Shown piece by piece: positions 47,601 to 57,087 of a DNA stretch of 64,000 nucleotides. Source of the DNA: Thalassospira profundimaris (GTDB lineage Bacteria > Pseudomonadota > Alphaproteobacteria > Rhodospirillales > Thalassospiraceae). Each line of letters opens with the position of its first letter. The stretch's first letter is position 1. Where the stretch lies: the NCBI RefSeq assembly GCF_003326675.1, contig NZ_JPWF01000005.1, positions 62,001 to 126,000 on the forward strand, written 5' to 3'. The notes beneath the pieces were generated by a model. The model saw only the letters and a list, made by a program, of their open reading frames with translations, searched no databases and had not been told where the DNA came from. A program made the position numbers and the translations under genes.

Positions 47601-47624
47601 TTACTTTGGAAAATACCAAAGTAA
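47601..47624. promoter_or_regulatory. Perfect 9-bp palindrome upstream of lysR
   Basis: TTACTTTGG (47601-47609) and CCAAAGTAA (47616-47624) are exact complements six bases apart. The site is 20-44 bases before the lysR start and in the divergent region with agmatinase. Its size and place suit a LysR-type recognition site; the rest of this region shows nothing else clear. Confidence 0.6.
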
Positions 47625-47879
47625 AGTTCAGCATTACGTGATTTTTCTAACCCGCGCAATTTGATCTGCTGTGCAGGTGGTTTCAGGCCTGCATATGTCA
47701 TGGCGGCAGATCGATGGCTGGAAAGGCCGGGACTGTTTGAGTTCTGGGCAGTTTTCCAGATTTCAATTCTGTCATGTGGACAGATGCAGCACCCTGAACC
47801 CGATAGTTCAAATAATCAGAAACGTCACAGACGTCCCCGATATCAGCGATATCCAAAAGGGTCCAAGGAGGCCAGCATC

Positions 47880-48932
47880 GTGAACAGTGAAAAGCTTGCA
47901 AAACTGCGCGAAAAATACGGCAACGCCAAAGGCGGCGATATGTTCGATCCGCATTTCAAGGAAGTGGCCGATACCCAGTTTTCATCAAGTGGCGAACGCA
48001 AATGGCCGTTTGCCGGTGTGCCGACCTTCCTTGATGCGCCCTTTGCCCCCGATGCCGCGAAAACCAATTTTGACGGCCTTGATGTCGCACTTGTTGGTGT
48101 GCCGATGGATTTGGGTGTGACCAACCGGGCCGGGGCGCGTCTTGGTCCGCGTGCGGTGCGCAATATCGAACGTATTGGCCCGTATGAGCATGTTCTGCAC
48201 ATGGTGCCCGGCGCACATTGCAATGTTGCCGATATTGGCGATGTACCGTTCCGTAGCCGTTTCTCGCTTGAAAGCTGTCATGAGGATATCGTCGATTATT
48301 TCTCCAGGATTGTTGATGCCGGTGTCATTCCGATTGCCGTTGGTGGCGACCATTCAATCAGTTATTCGATCCAGCGCGCCGTGGGCAAGGGTCGCCCGGT
48401 TGGCATGATCCATCTTGATGCCCATTGCGACACCAGCGGTGAATATGAAGGTGCGAAGTTCCATCATGGCGGGCCGTTCCGTCAATCGGTGATGGACGGG
48501 GTTCTCGACCCGGAACGCACCATTCAGATCGGTATTCGCGGTGGCGCTGAATATCTGTGGGAGTTCTCCTATGACAGCGGCATGACCGTGATCCATGCCG
48601 AAGAAGTCCCGCAAATGGGTGTCGAGGCGGTGATTGCCAAGGCCCGTGAAGTGGTGGGTGATGGCCCTGTTTATCTGTCCTTTGATGTTGATTGCCTTGA
48701 TCCGTCTTTTGCACCGGGCACCGGCACACCGGAAATCGGTGGTCTGACCTCGCGCGAGGCACTGGCAATTTTGCGTGGGTTGAAGGGACTGGATTTTGTT
48801 GGCGCCGATGTTGTCGAGGTCGCCCCGCAATATGACGCAACCACAAATACAGCCCATGTTGGTGCGCAAATCCTGTTTGAAGAATTGTGCCTGGTGACCG
48901 ATGCGCTGAAACGTCGCAAGGCGGGCGCATAA
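47880..48932 (+). CDS. speB: Agmatinase/ureohydrolase family protein
   Basis: A 350-residue ureohydrolase with the binuclear Mn site. GGDHSISY (first His), HLDAHCDTSGEY (Asp-x-His-x-x-Asp), and SFDVDCLDPSFAPGTGTPEIGG (Asp-x-Asp; shown here as SFDVDCLDP) are intact. It releases urea from agmatine or a related guanidino acid such as guanidinobutyrate; which one cannot be read. The start is GTG 47880 with AAGGAGG eight bases upstream, rather than the ATG 219 bases earlier. It is divergent from lysR and convergent with the AraC gene. Confidence 0.88.
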   Translation: MNSEKLAKLREKYGNAKGGDMFDPHFKEVADTQFSSSGERKWPFAGVPTFLDAPFAPDAAKTNFDGLDVALVGVPMDLGVTNRAGARLGPRAVRNIERIGPYEHVLHMVPGAHCNVADIGDVPFRSRFSLESCHEDIVDYFSRIVDAGVIPIAVGGDHSISYSIQRAVGKGRPVGMIHLDAHCDTSGEYEGAKFHHGGPFRQSVMDGVLDPERTIQIGIRGGAEYLWEFSYDSGMTVIHAEEVPQMGVEAVIAKAREVVGDGPVYLSFDVDCLDPSFAPGTGTPEIGGLTSREALAILRGLKGLDFVGADVVEVAPQYDATTNTAHVGAQILFEELCLVTDALKRRKAGA

Positions 48933-48946
48933 GGTACGAAAGATTG

Positions 48947-48989
48947 CCAGTCTGTCAGTACGGGTGATCTGCCGTTGCTGACAGACTGG
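48947..48989. terminator. Perfect 12-bp hairpin between convergent genes
   Basis: CCAGTCTGTCAG (48947-48958) and its exact complement (48978-48989) flank a 19-base loop between the ends of agmatinase and the AraC gene. No T-tract is present; it may act as a barrier or 3' end stabiliser for both transcripts. Confidence 0.5.
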
Positions 48990-49009
48990 AGAACTTGCTT
49001 GGCCGAAGA

Positions 49010-49903
49010 TCAGGATTTGTGATCAAGGCTTGCGATAAAGGCACCGGGGCTGACACCCCACATGGTTTTGAAATGCCGGTGCAGGTGGCTTTGATCGGCA
49101 AAGCCGGTCGCCGCGGCGGCATCGGCGATGCTTGATCCGTCAAACAGCATGCGTTTGGCACGGCGCAGGCGCATATGATTGAAATAGGTATGCGGGGGCA
49201 GGCCGGTGGCATCGCGAAAGACACGCAGCAAATGAAACCGGCTTAGTCCCGTAATCGTGGCAAGGTCTTCAAGCGCGATATTTTCATCAAGATGGGCTGC
49301 CATGTAATCAATCACGGTTTTAACGCGTTTATCCTCTGATCCCGGTCGATAGATAAAAGGTGGGGCATCGGCATGACGGAGCGAAAGGCGCGCAGCACTA
49401 TAAAGCAGGGTGCTGTCGCGCTCGAGGATGCTTGTCGTCGTGGCAAGGTCGGGGCGGAACATGCGATGCAGGTGTTGCAGCTGCAAATGCAGTTCCGGGT
49501 CATCAACAACACAGTTCCCAAAGAACGGAAGCCCGCTGCTTTTTGGTGAAAGTTCCTGGACCAGATTGCCAAAGATTTCCGGGGCGATGAACATGATCTG
49601 GTACTGATAGCCATCATCGGATGCCGACCGGCCATCATGAACCTGCATCGGGTTCATCATCAAAAGCTGTCCACGGGCAGCCACATAATTGGTGCCGCGT
49701 GTCATGAATTGTTCGGCCCCGTTCAGGATGGTGCCAAACGCGTAATAGTCATGACTGTGTTTGGGAAAGCTGAAATTCTTGTAATCGGCTTCGAACAAAT
49801 CAATCCCGTCGGCTGCCCGCCAGTGACGGGCAATCTCGCGGGGGCGCCTGGCCGCACTCAGGCGGCGCTGTGGCACAGTGTTATGCTGCGAAGCTGATGC
49901 CAT
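49010..49903 (-). CDS. AraC family transcriptional regulator
   Basis: A 297-residue regulator with an N-terminal cupin-like ligand domain (FPKHSHDYYAFGTILNGAEQF) and a C-terminal double HTH. The latter includes IALEDLATITGLSRFHLLRVFRDATG and IADAAAATGFADQSHLHRHFK. Ligand and targets are unknown. It converges on agmatinase, and its 5' region contains a perfect 16-bp palindrome toward the chemoreceptor gene. Confidence 0.9.
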   Translation of the reverse strand: MASASQHNTVPQRRLSAARRPREIARHWRAADGIDLFEADYKNFSFPKHSHDYYAFGTILNGAEQFMTRGTNYVAARGQLLMMNPMQVHDGRSASDDGYQYQIMFIAPEIFGNLVQELSPKSSGLPFFGNCVVDDPELHLQLQHLHRMFRPDLATTTSILERDSTLLYSAARLSLRHADAPPFIYRPGSEDKRVKTVIDYMAAHLDENIALEDLATITGLSRFHLLRVFRDATGLPPHTYFNHMRLRRAKRMLFDGSSIADAAAATGFADQSHLHRHFKTMWGVSPGAFIASLDHKS

Positions 49904-50263
49904 AACCCAAGTATAGCGCCAAAAAACTGCCCGGCTTGTACAATATTGTCATGGTGACATTTTAGGAGCGACAAGGCGCCTGTGGGGCCTTTCGGGCGGG
50001 AAGTTCCGGCGATTCGCACCCGATACATGAACAAACCCTTAAATCGGGCCCAAAGGACAGGGATAAGACGCCCTCAACAGGTGTATAGGTCGATGTTCAT
50101 ATGAACATTTCATCTGTGTCTGCCTGTTGCTTTGATCATTTATCGTGCGTGGAATGATCGTCAATCCCTAGACAAATGCGGATTTCATCTAAGTGTTACA
50201 AAACTGAGCCCTGCGCTGCTGTAAGGATCGCGCCAAACGTCCCATTTTCTGTTTGGAACTTAC
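49904..50263. other. Divergent promoter region between araC-type gene and chemoreceptor
   Basis: These 360 bases hold no convincing gene. A perfect 16-bp palindrome (50093-50108) and an ACAATATTGT palindrome near 49938-49947 are the only clear structures. Promoters for both flanking genes must be here. Confidence 0.5.
50093..50108. promoter_or_regulatory. Perfect 16-bp palindrome ATGTTCATATGAACAT
   Basis: Each half is the exact reverse complement of the other with no spacer. It is 155 bases before the chemoreceptor start and about 190 before the AraC-type gene. It looks like a site for a dimeric regulator not identified here. Confidence 0.5.
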
Positions 50264-52384
50264 ATGTTTCTTGATCGAATTCGCATCGGTTCACGCATTT
50301 TCGCAGGCTTCTTCGTGCTTGTGGTCCTGCTGGTTGGCCTTAGTGCATTGTCTTCGACCTATCTTCTTGGTTTTGGCGCGCATGCGGACCGCATCGCCAA
50401 AAGCACCGGCCTTGTCGGTCTTGCCAATGATTACGCCCTTAAACTTGAACGTCTTTCAAATCAGGTTCTGCTGTTTGCACAAACCGTCGACCCGCTGGAT
50501 CGCGAAGGCATCGCCACCATCCGCGAAAGTGCCGAACAAAGCGGCGCGACGCTGGTGGAAGCCCTTCGTGTTTCGGGTGATGTTGAACGCGCCGATACGC
50601 TCGAAAGTCTGAGTGCCGATTACATTGCAACGCTGGAACCACTGGTCCTGCGTGCTGAAAACCTTACTGCGGCATCTGATACGATGCTGCTTGGGGCCAA
50701 TCAGCTTGGTCAATCTGCGGCAAAGCTTGAAGAGTTTATCGCCAAACGCGATCCGGAAATTGTCACCAAATTTGCCGACAAGCTGGGCGAAGCCAATCTG
50801 GCCGCCATCGTCAACAGCCTGCAATATTCGATCCTGCGCACGCCCGAATCCCTTGATCTGGCGCGAACCAATACATCGTCTTTGACCGATCTTCAGGAAG
50901 AAATCAAAACCGCGGTGGGCAAGTTGTCGCGTAACGACAAAAAGCTGTTTGCCTACGCGGTACGCGATAATGATCTTTTGAAACAGGGGGCCAATCAGCT
51001 TGAAGGATCGATTGGCGGGTTCCGTCAGTCGATGGATGATTTCAAGTCTGCCGTCCGCGAAGTTCAGGCCATCACCCAGAATATCCGTGCCGAGGCCGTC
51101 GCCAACCAGACCATTCTGGTCGATGCCGCCCACGCACAGTCCGAAAACTCGGCCCTGACCAATATCGTGGTTGCGGCCATCGGTGTTGTGGTTGCCCTGG
51201 CGCTGGCCCTTGGCATTGCCATGAGCATCCTGCGTCCGCTGAAACGTGTAAATGGTGACATGACACGTCTGAGCGAAAATGACACCCATATCGATCTTGC
51301 CGATGTCAATCGTCGTGATGAATTTGGCGCAATGGCACGTACGGTTGCGATCTTCCGTGAAAACGCACTGAAGATCGAACAGATGGCCGAAGAACGCATC
51401 ACCCTTCAGCGCATCGAAGAAGAAAAGCGCCGTGCATCACTGGGTGCCATGGCCGAAACCATCGAAGGCGAAACCACCGGTCTGGTGAAATCGGTAAACC
51501 ATCAGGTCACCCGCATGCGCGAAGCCGTGACCGAGGTTGCCGCCGCTGCCGAACGTGTCACCACCCAGACACAGGCCGCAACCGGTGCCGCACAGGATAG
51601 CCAGTCGCATTCAATCGCGATCAGTGATGCGGCAATCCGCCTGACCGATGCCATCGGTTCCATCGCCAACCGGGTCGAACATCAGCGTGAAATTGCCCAG
51701 AACGCGGTCGGGTCCACCGAACAATCGGCAAAAGCGGTTGATGATCTGCGTGAAGTGGCGCTGAGCATCGAACAGATCGTTGATCTGATCCGCGGCATTG
51801 CGGGCCAAACCAACCTTCTGGCCCTGAATGCCACCATCGAAGCCGCCCGTGCAGGCGAAGCGGGCAAAGGCTTTGCCGTGGTTGCGGCCGAGGTCAAAAA
51901 CCTTGCCGGTCAGACCGAGCGCGCAACAGAACAGATCACCGAACATGTCAATGCCATGGGGGCGGTGACCGATCGTTGTGTTGCCTCGATGGAAGAAGTC
52001 GGCGTAACGGTCCGTTCGATGATGTCCATTTCCGATGAAGTCGCCGGGGATGTTGAACACCAGCGCCGCGAGACTGAGGAAATCACTGGCGCAATCTCGC
52101 TTGCCGGGGATGCGGTGCGTTACGTTGGCGCGGCAATTGTCGAAGTCTCCAACGACATTGAAGTCACCCGGAAACTTAGCCTTGATTTGAACCGTCGTGC
52201 CAACGAAGTCGAACGCAATGTAACGGAACTGACGGCATCGCTTGATCGTGCGGTCGCCTCCGCTGCCGGAGATGACGAGGCGGCATCTGATGATGCAACC
52301 GATCAGGTCGAAGACGTCGTTGAAACCTGGCGCAAAGACAATCTCGTTGTCTTCCCGAAAACCGAAATGCTCGGGGCGGCCTGA
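50264..52384 (+). CDS. Methyl-accepting chemotaxis protein
   Basis: A 706-residue transmembrane chemoreceptor. TM1 lies near residues 12-33. A long all-helical periplasmic domain (about 35-295) without Cache motifs resembles a helical-bundle sensor. TM2 spans about 297-320, followed by HAMP (ILRPLKRVNGDMTRLSEND). The cytoplasmic hairpin has the tip IRGIAGQTNLLALNATIEAA near residue 510. Ligand unknown. Adapted to CheA/CheW, whose genes are elsewhere. No CheR-binding pentapeptide is visible at the C terminus. Confidence 0.92.
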   Translation: MFLDRIRIGSRIFAGFFVLVVLLVGLSALSSTYLLGFGAHADRIAKSTGLVGLANDYALKLERLSNQVLLFAQTVDPLDREGIATIRESAEQSGATLVEALRVSGDVERADTLESLSADYIATLEPLVLRAENLTAASDTMLLGANQLGQSAAKLEEFIAKRDPEIVTKFADKLGEANLAAIVNSLQYSILRTPESLDLARTNTSSLTDLQEEIKTAVGKLSRNDKKLFAYAVRDNDLLKQGANQLEGSIGGFRQSMDDFKSAVREVQAITQNIRAEAVANQTILVDAAHAQSENSALTNIVVAAIGVVVALALALGIAMSILRPLKRVNGDMTRLSENDTHIDLADVNRRDEFGAMARTVAIFRENALKIEQMAEERITLQRIEEEKRRASLGAMAETIEGETTGLVKSVNHQVTRMREAVTEVAAAAERVTTQTQAATGAAQDSQSHSIAISDAAIRLTDAIGSIANRVEHQREIAQNAVGSTEQSAKAVDDLREVALSIEQIVDLIRGIAGQTNLLALNATIEAARAGEAGKGFAVVAAEVKNLAGQTERATEQITEHVNAMGAVTDRCVASMEEVGVTVRSMMSISDEVAGDVEHQRRETEEITGAISLAGDAVRYVGAAIVEVSNDIEVTRKLSLDLNRRANEVERNVTELTASLDRAVASAAGDDEAASDDATDQVEDVVETWRKDNLVVFPKTEMLGAA

Positions 52385-52722
52385 TCCGTCAGGCGATTGC
52401 CGACGGTTCAATTTGAACAAGGCAGATCAATATTTTAGGGCCCGCGCGTCGATCCTGATGCGCGGGTCATCCTGTTTGTGCGAAAATCGTGCGTGAAACC
52501 GCCAATTTTATCGGGACCGGGATACAAACTGCGACGTTTCTGATACACTTTTTCGGTGGTTCTGGCCTGACGGTTGCAATATCGTTTTAGCCACAAGTGT
52601 TTCAAAAACAAAAAAAACAGCCCATTCGGGTAACAAGTTGAAATACAGAAATTTTCCCGAACGGGAACAGGGCTCTCTGGGTTAAGGTCATCTGATCTGC
52701 CCGACTTGGAAGTATCAATGCG
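52385..52722. other. Intergenic region between chemoreceptor and RND operon
   Basis: These 338 bases hold no gene. A weak terminator (CCCGCGC at 52441-52447 with GCGCGGG at 52460-52466) follows the chemoreceptor. A long imperfect stem (AGCCC/GGGCT outside, TTCGGG/CCCGAA inside, 52619-52674) lies in the presumed leader of the efflux operon. No regulator gene is present. Confidence 0.5.
52441..52466 (+). terminator. Probable terminator of the chemoreceptor gene
   Basis: CCCGCGC and GCGCGGG form a 7-bp stem around a 12-base loop. TCATCCTGTTTG follows, a weak T-rich tail. It lies 57 bases past the stop codon. Confidence 0.4.
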
Positions 52723-53889
52723 ATGGCGCGTAAATCAACGCTTCTGATCGCAGGTGTCGTGCTGGTAGCAGCGGCGGCGTCTGCGTATATTTTTGCCAAA
52801 GACGAGATCACGGCATTTGTGTCGTCTGGTGGTCAATCCCAGCAGACCGCAGATCGCGGTGGCCAAGGCGGCGGAGGCGGAGCAAATGGCCGCGAACGCG
52901 CCCTACCGGTCATTGCAGAATATGCCAGCCTGATGGATGAAAAAACCGTCGTTGAGTCAGTCGGAACCGGTAAATCGGCCCTCGGTGTTTCGATCTATCC
53001 GGCGGTATCTGGTGAAGTGTCCGACGTGTTGGTCCGCGCCGGCGACGAGGTCACCAAAGGACAGGTTCTTGTCATTCTTACTGCCGAACGTGAACGTCTT
53101 GCCCGCAACCTGGCAGCCGTTCAGGTCAAGGATGCCGAACAGCTTCTGGCACGCTATGAACAGGCCCGGCCGCTTGGCGCGGTTGCCGCAAGCGAGGTTG
53201 ATACTGCCCGCACTGCCCTGGCTGAAGCCAAAATTCAGTTAGATCAGGCCGAAGTTGATCTGGCCGACCGCACCATCATGGCCCCGTTTGACGGCATCGT
53301 AGGCATTCCGCAAATCGAGGCTGGCGACCGTGTTGACAGTTCCACTGTTCTTCTGACGCTTGATAATATCGAAAGCATTCTGGTCGATTTCGAAGTCGCC
53401 GAAACCCGGTTTGATAACGTAAAACCCGGACAATCATTGCGCGTTCAAACCTGGAGCCTGCCGGGCGAACTGTTTACCGGCGTCGTTGAATCCATCGGCA
53501 GCCGCGTTGACCCCGAAAGCCGTACCTTCAGCGTTCGCGCCCGCGTTCCGAACCCCAACAGTCGTCTGTTGGCGGGGATGTCCTTTGCTGTCTATGTCGA
53601 TATCGAAGGCAAGCAATATCCCTCGGTCCCGGAAATTTCGGTGCTCTGGGGGGATGGCGGGACCTATGTCTGGCGGATCGTTGATGAAAAGGTAACCCGT
53701 GTACCGGTTCGTGTTGTCAAACGGACCGGTGGTCGCATCCTGATTGACGGTCCGGTTGCCAAGGGTGATTTGATCGTTGTCGAAGGTGTCCTGCGTCTGC
53801 GCCCGGGCCGCACGGTTGCGGCAAGCATCCGCAACAAGGAAGAAGAACCCGGTGTTGCCGCCCGCGAGGGTGACGGTGAGGGGTCCTGA
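52723..53889 (+). CDS. RND efflux periplasmic adaptor (membrane fusion protein)
   Basis: A 388-residue adaptor. An N-terminal membrane anchor (LLIAGVVLVAAAASAYIFA) and a Gly/Gln-rich linker precede the lipoyl halves (YPAVSGEVSDVLVRAGDEV and TIMAPFDGIVGIPQIEAGD), which flank a helical hairpin (about 120-180). The beta barrel and membrane-proximal domain follow. It joins the RND pump to the outer membrane channel. First gene of a three-gene operon; two bases separate its stop from the pump gene start. Confidence 0.93.
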   Translation: MARKSTLLIAGVVLVAAAASAYIFAKDEITAFVSSGGQSQQTADRGGQGGGGGANGRERALPVIAEYASLMDEKTVVESVGTGKSALGVSIYPAVSGEVSDVLVRAGDEVTKGQVLVILTAERERLARNLAAVQVKDAEQLLARYEQARPLGAVAASEVDTARTALAEAKIQLDQAEVDLADRTIMAPFDGIVGIPQIEAGDRVDSSTVLLTLDNIESILVDFEVAETRFDNVKPGQSLRVQTWSLPGELFTGVVESIGSRVDPESRTFSVRARVPNPNSRLLAGMSFAVYVDIEGKQYPSVPEISVLWGDGGTYVWRIVDEKVTRVPVRVVKRTGGRILIDGPVAKGDLIVVEGVLRLRPGRTVAASIRNKEEEPGVAAREGDGEGS

Positions 53890-53891
53890 TC

Positions 53892-56800
53892 ATGTCCGAT
53901 CAATCCGGTAATCACGATCAGAATGATCTTGCATCGCTTAGTATCCGCCGTCCGGTGCTGGTTTGTGTTGTATCGCTGCTGATTATTCTGGCCGGTCTTG
54001 CGGCGATGCTTGGCGTCGAAATCCGCGAACTGCCCAACGTCGATCGACCGACAGTTACCATCAGTGCGACCTATAACGGTGCGTCGCCTGAAACCGTTGA
54101 CGCCGAAGTCACCTCGGTTCTTGAAAGTGCTGCGTCACGTGTCAGTGGTGTTAAGAACATCAACTCGCAAAGCGAGGAAGGCAGTTCGCGCGTTCGTATC
54201 GAATTTTACCCCGATGTCGAAATCAATGATGCCGCCAGCGATATTCGCGAAGCCGTCAGTCGTGCTTCAAGAAGCCTGCCCGACGAAGTCGAAGAAATCC
54301 GGGTGGTCAAGGCCGATGCGGATGCCAGTGCGATCATGCGTATGGCGGTGGTCACCAATCGCCTGACCGAAGAAGAACTGGCCAATATCGTCGAAGACCA
54401 GATCACGCCGGCCTTGCTGGCGGTGCCTGGTGTTGCCGAAATTACGGTAAACGGAGACCGGGAAAAGGTCCTGCATGTGCGCGTCGATCCGCTGCGCATC
54501 GCAAGTTATGGCCTGTCGGTCAAAGACATTGCCGACGTTTTGCGGACTGCACAGTTCGATATCCCGGCGGGCAGCTTTGAATCCACCGATCAGAAACTGT
54601 TTGTTCGTGCCGATGCTTCGGTTTGGGAGGTCGACAAGCTGAACCAGATGCTGGTGCGTGACAGCATCCTGCTTGGCGATATTGCCGATATCTATTACGG
54701 GCCGGATGATGCGTCATCCTATGTCCGTCTCGATGGTCGTGCGGTGATTGGTCTTGGCGTTGTCCGTCAGGCACAGTCAAACACGATTGCGATTTCCAAT
54801 GGCATTCGCGAGGCCGTCGAACGTCTGAACAAGCAGTATGACGATATCGAAATCTTCGTGAACTCCGACGATGCGGTCTTTATTGAAGGTGCGCTGTGGG
54901 AAGTGATCTATAGCCTTGCACTTGCTATCATCATTGTGATTGGCGTGCTTTATCTGTTCTTGCGGTCCTTCACTGCAACCCTGATCCCGACAGTGACCAT
55001 TCCGATTGCCCTGATCGGGACGGTTGCGGCGATCTGGGCAATGGGCTTTTCGATCAATATCCTGACCTTGCTGGCACTTGTGCTGGCAACCGGTATGATC
55101 GTTGATGACGCGATTGTGGTGCTTGAAAATATTCAGCGCCGGCGTCATCAGGGGCTTGGTTCCATGGCGGCGGCGGTTCTTGGCTCGCGTCAGGTGTTCT
55201 TTGCGGTTATCGCAACTACGCTGACCCTGATTTCGGTGTTCGTGCCGATTTCCTTCCTGCCCAGCACGGCGGGACGCCTGTTCCGTGAATTCGGCTTTGT
55301 TCTGGCCTTTTCGGTGGCGGTGTCATCCTTTGTCGCACTGACACTGTGCCCGATGCTGGCATCGCGTCTGAAACATATCGATCCACATGACGGGGACACA
55401 AATGTTGAACCCAACATGCTTGAACGGATAGGGATTTTCTTTGCCGGAATTTACCGCGTCATTCTGGAATGGGTCCTGCGCAATCCGGTCATCACATTGA
55501 TGATTTGTATTGTTGCCGGTGGTTTGGCGTTCGGTGCCTATAACACCGTGACCAAGGAATTGCTGCCCAACGAAGACCGTGGCCGTATTCTTGTTTCCCT
55601 GCGCGGGCCGGATGGTGTCGGCATCGATTACATGGATCGTCAGGTCGAAGCAGTTGAAAACATTCTGCGTCCGATTGTCGATGCCGGTGATGCCTATAAT
55701 ATCTACACCATCGTCGGCCTTTGGGACCCGAACCGTGCCTTGGTGATTGCGCCGCTTGTCCCGTGGGACGAACGTGAACGCAGCCAGCAGGAAATTACCA
55801 ACACGATCCGTGGCAAGCTCAATGCCCTGCCGGGTGTACAAGCCTTTGTCTGGCAACCAAACAGCCTTGGTCTGCGGGGTGGTACGGGCGAAGGATTGCA
55901 ATTCGCCCTGACCGGGACCAATTACCGTAATCTTGCGGCCAATGCCCGCGCTCTTCAGGCCGAGATCGAAGCAAACAATCCGAACCTGACCGGTATCCGG
56001 GTGTCCTATCAGACAACCCAGCCACAGCTTCTGGTCAATATTGATCGCAAGCGGGCCTTTGATCTGGGCATCGAAATTGACGAGCTCGATACCACTTTGC
56101 GCGCCATGATCGAGGGATATGAAGTCACGGACATCAATGTCGATGACCAAAGTATCCCGGTCAAACTGCGCAGTGCCGTGGGCAGCATCAATGACCCGTC
56201 TGATCTTGAAAATCTGTTTGTCTCGGGAACCAATGGCCGCATTCTGCCCTTGTCCTCGGTGATCACTCTTAGCGAAGAGGCAGTGGCATCCGAACTGGAA
56301 CGCGAAGGCCAACAGCGTGCAGTTGGTGTTTCTGCAAACCTTGCGCCGGGTTATACCCTGGATCAGGCGGTTAATGATGTGACTTCTGCGGCGGATAAGG
56401 TTCTGCCACCCGGTGTTGGTGTCCTGTTCCTTGGCGATGCCGCGGCCCTTGGCGAAACATCAAACGATGTTCAAATCACCTTCCTGATTGCTGTCCTTGT
56501 GGTGCTTCTGGTTCTGGCCGCCCAGTTCGAAAGTTTCATGTCGGCGTTGGTGGTTGTTCTGACCGTGCCGTTTGGTCTTGCGGCTGCGATCTTTGCGCTT
56601 AGTCTTAGTGGGACTTCGATCAACGTCTATAGCCAGATCGGGCTTGTGATGCTGGTCGGCCTGATGGCCAAGAACGGCATTCTGGTTGTCGAGTTTGCCG
56701 ATCAGTTGCGTGATGCCGGACGATCCGTGCGCGAAGCCGTGCATGACGCGGCGATGGTACGTTTACGCCCGATCATGATGACGATGATTTCGACGGTTCT

Positions 56801-57086
56801 GGGCGGGTTGCCACTGGTTCTTGGGTCCGGTGCCGGTGCCGAAGCCCGTGCCGCAATCGGCTGGGTCGTATTCGGGGGATTGGGCTTTGCAACAGTCTTT
56901 ACCCTGTTCCTGACCCCGGTTCTGTATCTGTTGCTGGCACCCCTTGTTTCGGCACGTGCCGATGGTGGACACAAACTGCAAACCCAGTTGCGTGCCGCGG
57001 AATCCATTCCCGATACCGGTGAAATTCCCGACGAATTTTCCCATGGGTCAGATGCCCCGGGTGGCATTGAAGGAAGTGCGAAATAA
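53892..57086 (+). CDS. RND efflux pump, inner-membrane subunit (HAE-1 type)
   Basis: A 1064-residue proton-driven pump. The N-terminal SIRRPVLVCVVSLLIILAGL, the proton-relay Asp pair at 405-406 (TGMIVDDAIVVLEN), the duplicated twelve-helix layout and GLMAKNGILVVEFADQLRD are visible. It resembles HAE-1 multidrug pumps such as MexF-like proteins; the substrate range is unknown. The GATAA-type junctions indicate tight coupling with the adaptor upstream and the channel gene one base downstream. Confidence 0.95.
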   Translation: MSDQSGNHDQNDLASLSIRRPVLVCVVSLLIILAGLAAMLGVEIRELPNVDRPTVTISATYNGASPETVDAEVTSVLESAASRVSGVKNINSQSEEGSSRVRIEFYPDVEINDAASDIREAVSRASRSLPDEVEEIRVVKADADASAIMRMAVVTNRLTEEELANIVEDQITPALLAVPGVAEITVNGDREKVLHVRVDPLRIASYGLSVKDIADVLRTAQFDIPAGSFESTDQKLFVRADASVWEVDKLNQMLVRDSILLGDIADIYYGPDDASSYVRLDGRAVIGLGVVRQAQSNTIAISNGIREAVERLNKQYDDIEIFVNSDDAVFIEGALWEVIYSLALAIIIVIGVLYLFLRSFTATLIPTVTIPIALIGTVAAIWAMGFSINILTLLALVLATGMIVDDAIVVLENIQRRRHQGLGSMAAAVLGSRQVFFAVIATTLTLISVFVPISFLPSTAGRLFREFGFVLAFSVAVSSFVALTLCPMLASRLKHIDPHDGDTNVEPNMLERIGIFFAGIYRVILEWVLRNPVITLMICIVAGGLAFGAYNTVTKELLPNEDRGRILVSLRGPDGVGIDYMDRQVEAVENILRPIVDAGDAYNIYTIVGLWDPNRALVIAPLVPWDERERSQQEITNTIRGKLNALPGVQAFVWQPNSLGLRGGTGEGLQFALTGTNYRNLAANARALQAEIEANNPNLTGIRVSYQTTQPQLLVNIDRKRAFDLGIEIDELDTTLRAMIEGYEVTDINVDDQSIPVKLRSAVGSINDPSDLENLFVSGTNGRILPLSSVITLSEEAVASELEREGQQRAVGVSANLAPGYTLDQAVNDVTSAADKVLPPGVGVLFLGDAAALGETSNDVQITFLIAVLVVLLVLAAQFESFMSALVVVLTVPFGLAAAIFALSLSGTSINVYSQIGLVMLVGLMAKNGILVVEFADQLRDAGRSVREAVHDAAMVRLRPIMMTMISTVLGGLPLVLGSGAGAEARAAIGWVVFGGLGFATVFTLFLTPVLYLLLAPLVSARADGGHKLQTQLRAAESIPDTGEIPDEFSHGSDAPGGIEGSAK

Positions 57087-57087
57087 C

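Noticed and set aside
47661-47880. Guanidine riboswitch in the agmatinase leader
   Set aside because: I looked for the conserved blocks of the guanidine I, II and III motifs and did not find them.
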